Shown piece by piece: positions 53,301 to 59,785 of a stretch of DNA of 64,000 nt (within the stretch, counting starts at the first letter, position 1; every line of letters starts with the position of its first letter). Below the pieces are notes generated by a model. The model saw nothing but the letters and a program-made list of their open reading frames with translations. It was not told the DNA's origin and searched no databases. The stretch lies in NCBI RefSeq assembly GCF_002160755.1, contig NZ_NFLE01000001.1:248001-312000 (forward strand). Direction: 5' to 3'. Source of the DNA: Lachnoclostridium sp. An14 (GTDB lineage Bacteria; Bacillota; Clostridia; Lachnospirales; Lachnospiraceae). The position numbers and the translations under genes are program-made.

Positions 53301-53912
53301 ACGGAATGCAGCCAGAGCGTCCCAATCCATCATTTCCTTTAAGTCGTCATAGTCCCAGGTCTCGATCTTCTGGATCTCGTGAGAAGTACGGAATCCGTCG
53401 AAGAAGTTGATAAACGGAACCTTTCCGGTCAGCGCTGCCAGATGGGCAACGGGGGTTAAGTCCATAACCTCCTGAACGCTGGACTCACACAGCATGGCGC
53501 AGCCCGTCTGACGGCAAGCGTATACGTCAGAGTGATCGCCGAAAATGGACAGCGCGTGGCTGGCCAGGGCACGTGCGGACACGTTGAACACGCCGGGAAG
53601 CTGCTCACCAGCGATCTTGTACAGGTTCGGGATCATCAGCAGCAGACCCTGGGATGCCGTGTAGGTGGTGGTCAGCGCACCTGCGGCAAGGGATCCGTGC
53701 ACAGCGCCTGCAGCGCCTGCCTCGGACTGCATTTCCGTAATCTGTACCGGGCGTCCAAAGATGTTCAGTCTTCCATCCGTCGCCCACTCATCCGTATGCT
53801 CCGGCATAACAGAGGAGGGAGTGATCGGATACATAGCAGCTACTTCTGTAAACGCATACGACGCATGAGCAGCTGCCTCATTGCCATCCATGGTTTTCAT
53901 GTTTCTTGCCAT
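50361..53912 (-). CDS. nifJ: pyruvate:ferredoxin (flavodoxin) oxidoreductase
   Basis: 1183 residues in one chain, as in NifJ/PFOR. Converts pyruvate and CoA to acetyl-CoA and CO2, reducing ferredoxin. Seen: N-terminal pyrimidine domain with YPITPSSVMPEHTDEWA, domain II-III CoA region, a two-[4Fe-4S] domain with CIQCNFCSYVCPHA and CTGCGSCANVCPGKKG, the cluster-proximal CAGCGETPYAK, and the C-terminal TPP domain with GDGWAYDIGFGG and DTEVYSNTGGQ. Codon use is more biased than in neighbours, fitting high expression. AGGAGG lies nine bases before the ATG and overlaps the stop of a short leader peptide. Confidence 0.97.
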   Translation of the reverse strand: MARNMKTMDGNEAAAHASYAFTEVAAMYPITPSSVMPEHTDEWATDGRLNIFGRPVQITEMQSEAGAAGAVHGSLAAGALTTTYTASQGLLLMIPNLYKIAGEQLPGVFNVSARALASHALSIFGDHSDVYACRQTGCAMLCESSVQEVMDLTPVAHLAALTGKVPFINFFDGFRTSHEIQKIETWDYDDLKEMMDWDALAAFRKQALNPNHPCQRGSAQNPDIFFQAREACNPYYDALPAIVQEYMDKVNAKIGTDYKLFNYYGAEDAEHVIIAMGSVNETIEETIDYLAKQGKKVGLVKVRLYRPFAADAFVAAIPATAKQITVLDRTKEPGALGEPLYLDVVAALKGTQFNDVPVFTGRYGLGSKDTTPAQIVATYENTEKAKFTIGIVDDVTNLSLPTGAPLVTTPEGTINCKFWGLGADGTVGANKNSIKIIGDNTDMYAQAYFDYDSKKSGGVTMSHLRFGHEKIKSTYLIKQANFVACHNPAYVRKYNMVQELVDGGTFLLNCPWDMEGLEKHLPGQVKKFIADHNINFYVIDGVKIGIETGMGSTRINTILQSAFFKLANIIPEERAIELMKDAAKKTYGRKGEDVVKKNWAAIEEGAKQVVKVEVPESWKNCEDEGLDMAHVTEGRQDVVDFVNNIQAKVNAQEGYSLPVSAFKDYVDGSTPSGSSAYEKRGIAVNVPVWNSDNCIQCNFCSYVCPHAVIRPVVMNEEEAAAAPADMKKLPMTGMPGYYFSMTVSALDCTGCGSCANVCPGKKGEKALTMEGLEKNLGEQPIFEFGQKLSEKPEVLAKFKETTVKGSQFKQPLLEYSGACAGCGETPYAKLITQLFGDRMYIANATGCSSIWGNSSPSTPYTVNRRGQGPAWDNSLFEDNAEFGYGMLLANNALRDWLKDKVTAVYESEKSSDDVKAACKEWLDTFSCGATNGTATDKLVAALEGCDCPLCKEIVENKDFLAKKSQWIFGGDGWAYDIGFGGVDHVLASGKDINVMVFDTEVYSNTGGQSAKSTPIGAVAQFAAGGKEIKKKDLAGIAMSYGYVYVAMIAMGADYNQTVKAIAEAEAYPGPSLIIAYAPCINHGIRAGMGKAQTEEKKAVESGYWHMFRYNPALKAEGKNPFILDSKAPTGDYKEFLKGEVRYTSLALKNPARADMLFEKAAENAKERYRHLTRLSALYAPDEE

Positions 53913-53925
53913 TTGATTTGTCCTC

Positions 53926-53973
53926 CTAAATGAATATTGTATAGTTCCCTTCGGAATCCGGCTGGACGTGCAT
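53926..53973 (-). CDS. 15-residue leader peptide upstream of nifJ
   Basis: The frame reads MHVQPDSEGNYTIFI and then TAG. The ATG at 53973 is preceded, five bases away, by GGAGG (inside GAGGAGG), a full-strength ribosome site. Its TAG stop overlaps the ribosome site of nifJ (TAGGAGG), and nifJ starts 13 bases later. A ribosome finishing the leader would sit on the nifJ site, so coupling is likely. It is real as an open frame with a good site; translation is an inference. No regulatory run of one amino acid is seen. Confidence 0.6.
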   Translation of the reverse strand: MHVQPDSEGNYTIFI

Positions 53974-54043
53974 CCGCACCTCCTCTGGAACTTTCAAAAA
54001 AGTCCCCGGAATCAGGAATCTGTCAGGGAGTGACCTACTTTGT

Positions 54044-54071
54044 ATTATAGCAAAAGTTTCTTGAAATGCAA
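54044..54071 (-). promoter_or_regulatory. nifJ promoter
   Basis: Minus strand TTGCAT, 16-base spacer, TATAAT. It gives a leader of about 125 bases containing the leader peptide. Confidence 0.8.
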
Positions 54072-54072
54072 A

Positions 54073-54114
54073 GAGATTGTTCGTAAAAATAAGTATTATT
54101 TTACGAACAATCTC
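54073..54114 (-). promoter_or_regulatory. long palindrome directly upstream of the nifJ -35
   Basis: Perfect 16-base arms GAGATTGTTCGTAAAA/TTTTACGAACAATCTC (54073-54088 and 54099-54114) around a 10-base AT-rich spacer, one base upstream of the -35. Suited to an activator or a looping repressor. It is not the Rex consensus. It could also act as a weak terminator of the gene ending at 54241 (TTTG follows). Confidence 0.6.
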
Positions 54115-54240
54115 CGCCGGGAGCCGGTATGACTGTCTATTTCTCATATTTTTTCCGAGGGAATTTTCAACGGGGGCTGACAGCCGCAAAAACGCGGTTT
54201 TCCAGGAAAATACGGCAGAAGGCCCACGGTTTTTCCGCCG

Positions 54241-54651
54241 TCACTGCCCAAGGAGCACCTGTTCCACCAGAAGGGCTGCCTGGCGGATGCAGTCCGGGCA
54301 GGCGCACAGCATCTTTTTGGTCTCCAGGCCCTTCAGCTCCTTGCAGATTGTGCTCTTGTTTTTCTCCCTAAACCCGTCCAGGATGGCCTTGGACAGCACG
54401 TAGGTCTGGACCTTGCTGTTGGGCTTTTCCAGGTTTCCCGTGCTGCCTTTTAAGCCCGCCAGGATACAGGCGGCAGTCAGGGAGCCGCAGGTTCCCTCCA
54501 TGGTCGCCATCCCCCGGCCCAGGCCTTCCGTCAGCCGGAACATTTCCAGCTTGTCCATCCCAAACAGGTCGCAGTAGGTGCAGACGATGGCCTGGGCGCA
54601 GTTGTAGCCCTTTTTGTAAAGCTCTACCGCCTGTTCCGCTCTTGATTCCAT
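54241..54651 (-). CDS. C-GCAxxG-C-C family protein
   Basis: 136 residues of the redox-active-disulfide-like C-GCAxxG-C-C family. Seen: YKKGYNCAQAIVCTYCDLFG, GTCGSLTAACILAGLKG, and the C-terminal CACPDCIRQAA. The family is widespread in anaerobes, often near Fe-S or electron-transfer genes; function unknown. Here the central motif is GTCGSLTAA rather than the most frequent form. The start at 54651 has AAAGGAGG upstream; a longer frame without a ribosome site is ignored. It is upstream of nifJ in the same direction, but separated by the palindrome and promoter. Confidence 0.88.
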   Translation of the reverse strand: MESRAEQAVELYKKGYNCAQAIVCTYCDLFGMDKLEMFRLTEGLGRGMATMEGTCGSLTAACILAGLKGSTGNLEKPNSKVQTYVLSKAILDGFREKNKSTICKELKGLETKKMLCACPDCIRQAALLVEQVLLGQ

Positions 54652-54762
54652 ATGATTTCCTCCTTTGAATGTGAAAGGCGTCCGCCCCTGCCTCACCTTT
54701 CCCAAAGCCGGGACGCCGCCTGAAATATCAGTGTCTGAAAAATATGCCTGACAGCCCACGCC

Positions 54763-54870
54763 CGCGCCGGAGCGCGGCTGCGCCAGCAGCCATTTTCCTT
54801 TGCGCGGAATGCGCCTCCTTGCGGAGCATTTTTGTTTAACAGGAAATTTCGTTTCCTGTTAAACAAAAAA
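54763..54870 (+). repeat. dispersed terminator-associated repeat, copy I
   Basis: GC-rich arm nearly identical to copies A and E, then GTTTAACAGGAAA/TTTCCTGTTAAAC (54834-54846 and 54852-54864) around loop TTTCG, then A6 that forms the U-tract of the VanW terminator. Confidence 0.9.
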
Positions 54871-54903
54871 GGGACGCCATTTCCCCTTCGGAAACAGCGT
54901 CCC
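54865..54903 (-). terminator. intrinsic terminator of the VanW gene
   Basis: GGGACGC/GCGTCCC with inner TTTCC/GGAAA pairing, followed on the minus strand by TTTTTTG. Confidence 0.92.
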
Positions 54904-54917
54904 TCTGAAATACTTTT

Positions 54918-56789
54918 TTATACTCCCGGTCCGCCTTCCTGAGGAGCTTCCGTCTGCTCCGGATGGGGAGTGATCACCGGGCTGCCGGCCGCCGGGGTGT
55001 CCTGGCTGCCGGGGGCCTGATTGTCCACCGGCGCGGGGGCGGACGGCGGCTCCGCGGTGGTGGGAGCCGGTTTGCTCTCCTGTGTTCCGCTGGTCTGGGA
55101 GGACTGGCTGCCGGAGGATGACGGGCTGTCCGTGCTCACCGGCGAAGTCTCTCCGTCGATGGTGGGTACGGTCATATCGGGATTTAAGGACTCGGTGGTG
55201 CTCTCGCCCTCCTCCGTCACCTGCTCGTCCGTCTCATTTCTGTGGATCACGGCGGCGTGACCTTTATAGCTGCTGTTGTGGAGCAGCTCGTCGCTGATCA
55301 CCTCGCCGTTTTTCTTGATCACCAGATTGGTGGTCCAGCGGCTGCCGTTCTCCGCCTGCTTGATCACCTTTTCCGTGTGAGGCGGCAGAGTCAGGTCTTC
55401 CACGTACTCCGGCGCGGGGGGATCTAATTCCGATACCTTCTCAGAGTGCATGGAGTAGGTGACGCCGTCCTCCAGGATGGGAATTCCCACCACGGACACG
55501 GTCAGTTTCATGCGGCCGGAAATGCTGCCCTCCAGCTTTGCCCGCAGGGCGACGGCCGTATCGGAATTGTTTACAAATTTCATGTCCGGGCCGCCGTAGC
55601 TCACCGCCGCGTCCTCACCGGGCGTCACATAGGACGGCTCAAAGCTGTGGGCATGGCGCTCCGTGGTCTTTAATCCGGCAAACACCACAGCGTTGTAGAG
55701 GGTGGAGGAAACCTGGCAGACGCCGCCGCCCGGCTCCTCTACCAGCTTTCCGTCCAGATAAGCACCCGCCGGCTTGTAGCCCTTGGACTCCGAACGGGGG
55801 CCGGTGGTGTCGTTGAAGGAGAAGGTCTCTCCCGGCTGGATGATCTTTCCCTCCAGGCACTCGCTGGCCAGCTTGATATTGGTGTTGCGGTCCTTATTGG
55901 CAGTGGTGGTGGTGGAATACTGGCCGATCACCTGGTAGAGGTCCTTGGCCTCCGCCTCTGTGATCTCCGGCCGTACCTCCTGGCCTTTGGCGGCAATCAC
56001 CGCTGAAAAATCTTTTCCGGAAATGGCGGCCATCATATCCTCCGCCAGCTTTTCCCGGTCGATTACCACTCCGTTTTCCTCGCCGGAGTAGATAAAGGTA
56101 TTGGTCTCTTTGTCAAAGCCGGAGATCGCTCCGTTTCTGGCCGGCTTGTCCCAGTTGGCGGCCATGGCCTCCACCTGGGCCTGCACCAGTTCTTCCATGC
56201 CGGCGGTGTCCAGGCTGTAGCTTGACTGGGGCTCTGTCCCGTGGAAAATTTCCTCTAAAAGCTGATCTACCCGGTCTCCAATCAGGTTTTCCACCTCATA
56301 GGTATCCCCGTCGTAGGTGACCTTCATTCCCCAGGAATAGTTTGCCAGGATGGCGGCTCTCGCCTGCTCCTGGGACATTCCGGTGATGGACACGCCGTCC
56401 ACGGTCACCTCCGCGCCCAGGGACTCCACGGTCACGCCGTCTCCCTCCGTTTCGCCGGTTCCGTTCCCGCAGCCTTTGGCCGCCAGAGCGATGGCGAGAA
56501 TGATGAGGATCAGGGCAACGCCCCCGATGGCGATCATCTTGTAATTTCTGCGGGGCTTTCTCCTTCTGGCGCTCCTGCGGCCGGAGGAGGATCTGGAACC
56601 GGAGCTGTAGCCTGTGCTCCTGGTGCCGCCGCGGCTCTGGGAACTCCTGGCGGACGTCCCATGGGAGGACGACGCGCCGCGGGAGGACGGAGCCTTCCGG
56701 GAGGAGGTCCCCCCTCTGGAGGCTGTGGCCCGTGAGGAAGTTCCCCTGGCGTTTCCGCTGCTCCTTCTGTTGTCATCGTAAAGATTCAT
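54918..56789 (-). CDS. VanW family membrane-anchored protein
   Basis: 623 residues. A Ser/Arg/Gly-rich cytoplasmic N-terminus (1-83, many SSR/RGT repeats), one membrane helix (about 85-105), a peptidoglycan-binding_4-like region (about 130-290), a VanW domain (about 300-430) with GETFSFNDTTGPRSESKGY and GGGVCQVSSTLYNAVVFAGL, a G5-like segment, and a Thr/Ser/Pro-rich tail (after about 530). VanW proteins occur in wall-modifying contexts, with function unclear. The low-complexity N-terminus could be phosphorylated by PrkC; that is speculation. The start codon is close to an extended -10. Confidence 0.9.
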   Translation of the reverse strand: MNLYDDNRRSSGNARGTSSRATASRGGTSSRKAPSSRGASSSHGTSARSSQSRGGTRSTGYSSGSRSSSGRRSARRRKPRRNYKMIAIGGVALILIILAIALAAKGCGNGTGETEGDGVTVESLGAEVTVDGVSITGMSQEQARAAILANYSWGMKVTYDGDTYEVENLIGDRVDQLLEEIFHGTEPQSSYSLDTAGMEELVQAQVEAMAANWDKPARNGAISGFDKETNTFIYSGEENGVVIDREKLAEDMMAAISGKDFSAVIAAKGQEVRPEITEAEAKDLYQVIGQYSTTTTANKDRNTNIKLASECLEGKIIQPGETFSFNDTTGPRSESKGYKPAGAYLDGKLVEEPGGGVCQVSSTLYNAVVFAGLKTTERHAHSFEPSYVTPGEDAAVSYGGPDMKFVNNSDTAVALRAKLEGSISGRMKLTVSVVGIPILEDGVTYSMHSEKVSELDPPAPEYVEDLTLPPHTEKVIKQAENGSRWTTNLVIKKNGEVISDELLHNSSYKGHAAVIHRNETDEQVTEEGESTTESLNPDMTVPTIDGETSPVSTDSPSSSGSQSSQTSGTQESKPAPTTAEPPSAPAPVDNQAPGSQDTPAAGSPVITPHPEQTEAPQEGGPGV

Positions 56790-56862
56790 ACTGTATATTC
56801 ACCCATTCTATCTATAAATTTTTCCGCGAACCGCCCCTTGCAGGCGGCGGTACACTGGATAG

Positions 56863-56871
56863 AGTATAACA
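56863..56871 (-). promoter_or_regulatory. extended -10 promoter of the VanW gene
   Basis: TATACT with TGT before it on the minus strand, about 75 bases before the ATG. No convincing -35. Confidence 0.55.
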
Positions 56872-57074
56872 CACTTTCCAGAAAAAGAAATGCCAATTTT
56901 CTTTCTTTTCTCATAATTTTTTTGGTATTTTACTTATCTGTAAAATCATGTTACCATACTGTTAGGAGAATATTACTAAACTGTTTCTTTGAAAAGCCCG
57001 GTTCCCATGAACCGGCAGATTCCCTGCCTTCACGAGGGGTTTTGACAGCCCCTTACGGCTCTGACCGGTATGCC

Positions 57075-57178
57075 GGCAAAGGGCGGCAGCCCGAAACGGG
57101 GGCACCGGCAAAAGCGGCAGCCCGAGACAGGGACACCGGCAAAAAGCGGCAGCCCGAAACAGGGACACCGGCAAAAGC
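57075..57178 (+). repeat. tandem repeat, three units of 31-32 bp
   Basis: Unit GGCAAAAGCGGCAGCCCGAA, then ACAGGGACACC; units at 57075-57106, 57107-57137 and 57138-57169, with the start of a fourth. Units differ at a few bases. It lies about 100 bases upstream of the PHP gene in an otherwise gene-free stretch (56790-57279). Units are contiguous, with no spacers. Confidence 0.9.
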
Positions 57179-57279
57179 TTTTGGAAACGCCGGAAATGGG
57201 AATCTGTCCTCAGGGCTTTTTCCGTGCTTGCAGCCGCTTTCGCAGCTGTGGCTTTTATAGGATGATAGGAGGTTTTTCT

Positions 57280-58119
57280 ATGAGTCTGATTGATCTGCAC
57301 GTCCACTCCACCGCTTCCGACGGCACCTGTTCCCCGTCGAAGGTGGTAGAGCTGGCCCTGGACGCCGGCCTTACCGCCATGGCCCTCACAGACCACGACA
57401 CCGTGGCAGGAGTAAGGGAGGCCCTGGAGGCAGCGAAGGGCCGGCCGCTGGAAGTGATTCCTGGGGCGGAGCTTTCTGCCCTCTGGCACGATAAGGAAAT
57501 CCATATCCTGGGGCTGTTTCTGAATCCGGACAGCCCTGTCCTTCCGGAGGCCCTGGCCACCCTCCGGAAACGGCGGGAGGAGCGAAACGCCCAGATCATC
57601 TCCCGCCTGGAACAGGCCGGCTTTCCCATTACCATGGAGGAACTGCAGGCGGGAAATCCCGCCACCGTCGTCACCAGAGCCCACTTCGCGCGGGTGATGG
57701 CGGAAAAAGGATATGTGGCGTCCAGGAAGGAGGCCTTCAGCCGCTATCTGCAGCCCGGCGGCCCCTACTGCCCAAAAAAAGAGCAGCTCCAGCCGGAGAC
57801 CGCGGTCCGTCTGATCCTGGAGTCCGGCGGGTTCGTGTCCTTAGCCCATCCGCTCCAGTATAAATTCAGCAACCGGGAGCTGGACGAGCTGACGGGATGG
57901 CTGGCAGGGCTGGGGATGAAGGGCCTGGAGGTCTACCACTCCTCCAACAACCAGTGGGAAAGCGGCAAATTAAAGGAGCTGGCCCTGCGCCACGGCCTTT
58001 TCCCCACCGGCGGCTCCGATTTCCACGGGGAAAACAAGCCGGACATCCGCATCGGCTGCGGCCGCGGGAACCTGCGGGTTTCGGCGGCTTTGCTGGAGGA
58101 TATTCGCGGGAGCCGGTAG
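57280..58119 (+). CDS. PHP-domain phosphoesterase (RNase AM/nucleoside-bisphosphatase type)
   Basis: 279 residues. Metal-binding motifs of the PHP family: DLHVHSTASDGT (5-16), LTDHDTVAG, GAELSA, RAHFARVMAEKGYV, LAHPLQY and GGSDFHGENKPD. The best-known relatives are 3',5'-nucleoside bisphosphate phosphatase and RNase AM, which trims 5' ends of small RNAs. A role here is by family. AGGAGG lies six bases before the ATG; the frame is open 70 codons further upstream through the tandem repeat, but without a ribosome site. Monocistronic on the plus strand. Confidence 0.9.
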   Translation: MSLIDLHVHSTASDGTCSPSKVVELALDAGLTAMALTDHDTVAGVREALEAAKGRPLEVIPGAELSALWHDKEIHILGLFLNPDSPVLPEALATLRKRREERNAQIISRLEQAGFPITMEELQAGNPATVVTRAHFARVMAEKGYVASRKEAFSRYLQPGGPYCPKKEQLQPETAVRLILESGGFVSLAHPLQYKFSNRELDELTGWLAGLGMKGLEVYHSSNNQWESGKLKELALRHGLFPTGGSDFHGENKPDIRIGCGRGNLRVSAALLEDIRGSR

Positions 58120-58181
58120 GACGCAGTCGTCCTGCACGATTTTTCCAGCAGGGACTCTGGTATTTTTAGGAAATTTGATTC

Positions 58182-58210
58182 TTGTGCTCTCCCTGGGACT
58201 TTGTTATAAT
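58182..58210 (+). promoter_or_regulatory. promoter of the second HPr-like gene
   Basis: TTGTGC, 17-base spacer, TATAAT. Confidence 0.8.
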
Positions 58211-58264
58211 AATGACGAAGTTAAGAGATGAATGCTTTCAGAAAAAAATAGGAGGATGTTCCAG

Positions 58265-58501
58265 ATGAAGATTCAGAATATCACGGATGTAGAGGGATTT
58301 TTCAAAGTAATTGACAGCTGTAAGGGCCCGGTGGAGCTGCTTTCCCCGGAGGGAGACCGGATCAACTTAAAATCAAAGCTCTCCCAGTATCTGTCCATGG
58401 CCACCATGTTCTCCAACGGTTATATCAATGAGCTGGAGCTGGTTGCCCATGAGAAGGATGATGTTGACCGTCTGATCAAATATATGTACCAGGGAGAGTA
58501 A
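58265..58501 (+). CDS. small HPr-like protein without the active-site histidine
   Basis: 78 residues: MKIQNITDVEGFFKVIDSCK, then GPVELLSPEGDRINLKSKLSQ and a helical end DVDRLIKYMYQGE. Size and strand-helix pattern fit the HPr fold, and LKSKLSQYLS may correspond to the Ser46 region (Ser37 here). No His is present in the loop where HPr carries His15. Proteins of this type are widespread in Lachnospiraceae and poorly studied. AGGAGG lies nine bases before the ATG. It has its own promoter and terminator. Different in sequence from the HPr-like protein at 42.8 kb. Confidence 0.75.
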   Translation: MKIQNITDVEGFFKVIDSCKGPVELLSPEGDRINLKSKLSQYLSMATMFSNGYINELELVAHEKDDVDRLIKYMYQGE

Positions 58502-58517
58502 TTTCCTCCTGGATGAA

Positions 58518-58543
58518 GGAAGGCGCCGCCGGCGCCTTTTTTT
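58518..58543 (+). terminator. intrinsic terminator of the second HPr-like gene
   Basis: AAGGCGCC-GCC-GGCGCCTT followed by TTTTT. Repeat J begins in this U-tract. Confidence 0.9.
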
Positions 58544-58583
58544 GTGCCATAGGAAACACCATTTCCCACGACACCTCAAAAAA
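58540..58583 (+). repeat. dispersed terminator-associated repeat, copy J (palindrome only)
   Basis: TTTTTGTGCCATAGGAAA, CACCAT, TTTCCCACGACACC, then an A7 tract. It bridges two converging terminators exactly. The arms pair imperfectly. Confidence 0.65.
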
Positions 58584-58624
58584 ACCGGGAGCCCAGCGGC
58601 ACGCAGCTGCCAGCCGGCTCCCGG
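58577..58624 (-). terminator. intrinsic terminator of the AlaX/AI-2E permease unit
   Basis: CCGGGAGCC/GGCTCCCGG with inner pairing of GCAGCTGC, followed on the minus strand by a T7 run. Confidence 0.9.
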
Positions 58625-58642
58625 TTTTCCGGTCTGAACCAG

Positions 58643-59785
58643 TCAGGCAGAACCGGTTTTCCGGCTCCGCCGTTTCCACTCCCTGCGGCGCACCTCATCC
58701 CGCAGCAGGGAATAGAGCACGGAGCACAGGGGGATAAACACCAGCATTCCCACAACTCCCATCAGGCTGCCGCCCACGGTGACGGCCATGAGCACCCAGA
58801 TGGAGGGAAGGCCCACAGAATTTCCCACCACGTGGGGATAGATCAGGTTTCCCTCGATCTGCTGGAGCACCAGGAACACCACCACGAATTCCAGGGTGGT
58901 AAAGGGGCTTACCATCAGCATGAGAAACACCCCCACCGCGCAGCCAATGAACGCTCCGAACACCGGGATCAGGGCTGTGAACGCGATGAGCACGCCGATG
59001 AGAAGGGCGTAGGGCATTCTCAAAAGGGACATGGTCACAAAGAACATGGTTCCCAGGATCACCGCCTCCACGCACTGCCCCGCCAGGAAATGGGAAAAGG
59101 TGCGCTCCGTCCGTTTGGCGATGGCGATCAGCAGTTCGGCGGCCTGCTCCGGCAGAAAGGCGCGGGCCAGCCGTTTGCCCTGGGCGCAGAGCGTTTCCTT
59201 CTGCAGCAGGATGTAGAGGGAAAAGATGAAACCGATGCTGAAATTGGTAAAGCCGGTGACGATGGATACCGCAGCGGAAAAGGTGGTATCCAAAACGGAG
59301 CCGGCCCCGTTCTTCAAAAAGCCGATGATCTGCTGGAACAGCTCCACCCAGTTAATCTCTATGGACTCGATGGTCTGGACGATCTCCGGATACTGGACAA
59401 ACAGCTCCTCCGCCTGGCTCAGGGTCCGCTCCACGAACACCGGCACGCTGCGGCTTAAGCCCACCAGGGTGCGCACCAGCTCCGGCGCCACCACAAACAC
59501 CACCAGAAACAGCACGCCGGCCACCAGCACGATCGTGACCACGAGCCCCACAGGGCGATGCCATTTTTTCCGTTCTCCTTTACCGATGAGAAGGCGTTCC
59601 ACCTGCCTCATGGGCACATTTAAGCCAAAGGCGATGGCTCCTCCCAAAAGAAAGGGAAAGAGCATATGAAGGAGCCTGGCAAGCACCGCCAGGCACTCCC
59701 TGTAATGGACGGCAGCCACGGCCGCCACGATGGTAAAGAGGACCAGGCCTCTGATTTTCTTTACAGTGTCATCTGACAAATTCAT
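58643..59785 (-). CDS. AI-2E family (PerM/YtvI-like) membrane protein
   Basis: 380 residues with about seven or eight membrane segments in the pattern of the AI-2E/PerM family: N-terminal helices (LFTIVAAVAAVHY; LHMLFPFLLGGAIAFGLN), a central soluble loop (about 100-180), and the C-terminal signature VIAFTALIPVFGAFIGCAVGVFL split over two helices with LQQIEGNLIYPHVVG. Named members export AI-2, exchange Na+/H+ or have unknown substrates; the role here is open. The ATG overlaps the stop of alaX (ATGA), with GAGG upstream. Confidence 0.88.
   Translation of the reverse strand: MNLSDDTVKKIRGLVLFTIVAAVAAVHYRECLAVLARLLHMLFPFLLGGAIAFGLNVPMRQVERLLIGKGERKKWHRPVGLVVTIVLVAGVLFLVVFVVAPELVRTLVGLSRSVPVFVERTLSQAEELFVQYPEIVQTIESIEINWVELFQQIIGFLKNGAGSVLDTTFSAAVSIVTGFTNFSIGFIFSLYILLQKETLCAQGKRLARAFLPEQAAELLIAIAKRTERTFSHFLAGQCVEAVILGTMFFVTMSLLRMPYALLIGVLIAFTALIPVFGAFIGCAVGVFLMLMVSPFTTLEFVVVFLVLQQIEGNLIYPHVVGNSVGLPSIWVLMAVTVGGSLMGVVGMLVFIPLCSVLYSLLRDEVRRREWKRRSRKTGSA

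Noticed and set aside
54073-54114. Rex operator upstream of nifJ
   Set aside because: The palindrome lacks the TTGTGA/TCACAA half-sites of Rex.
57075-57178. CRISPR array
   Set aside because: Only three units, directly adjacent with no spacers and no cas genes nearby.
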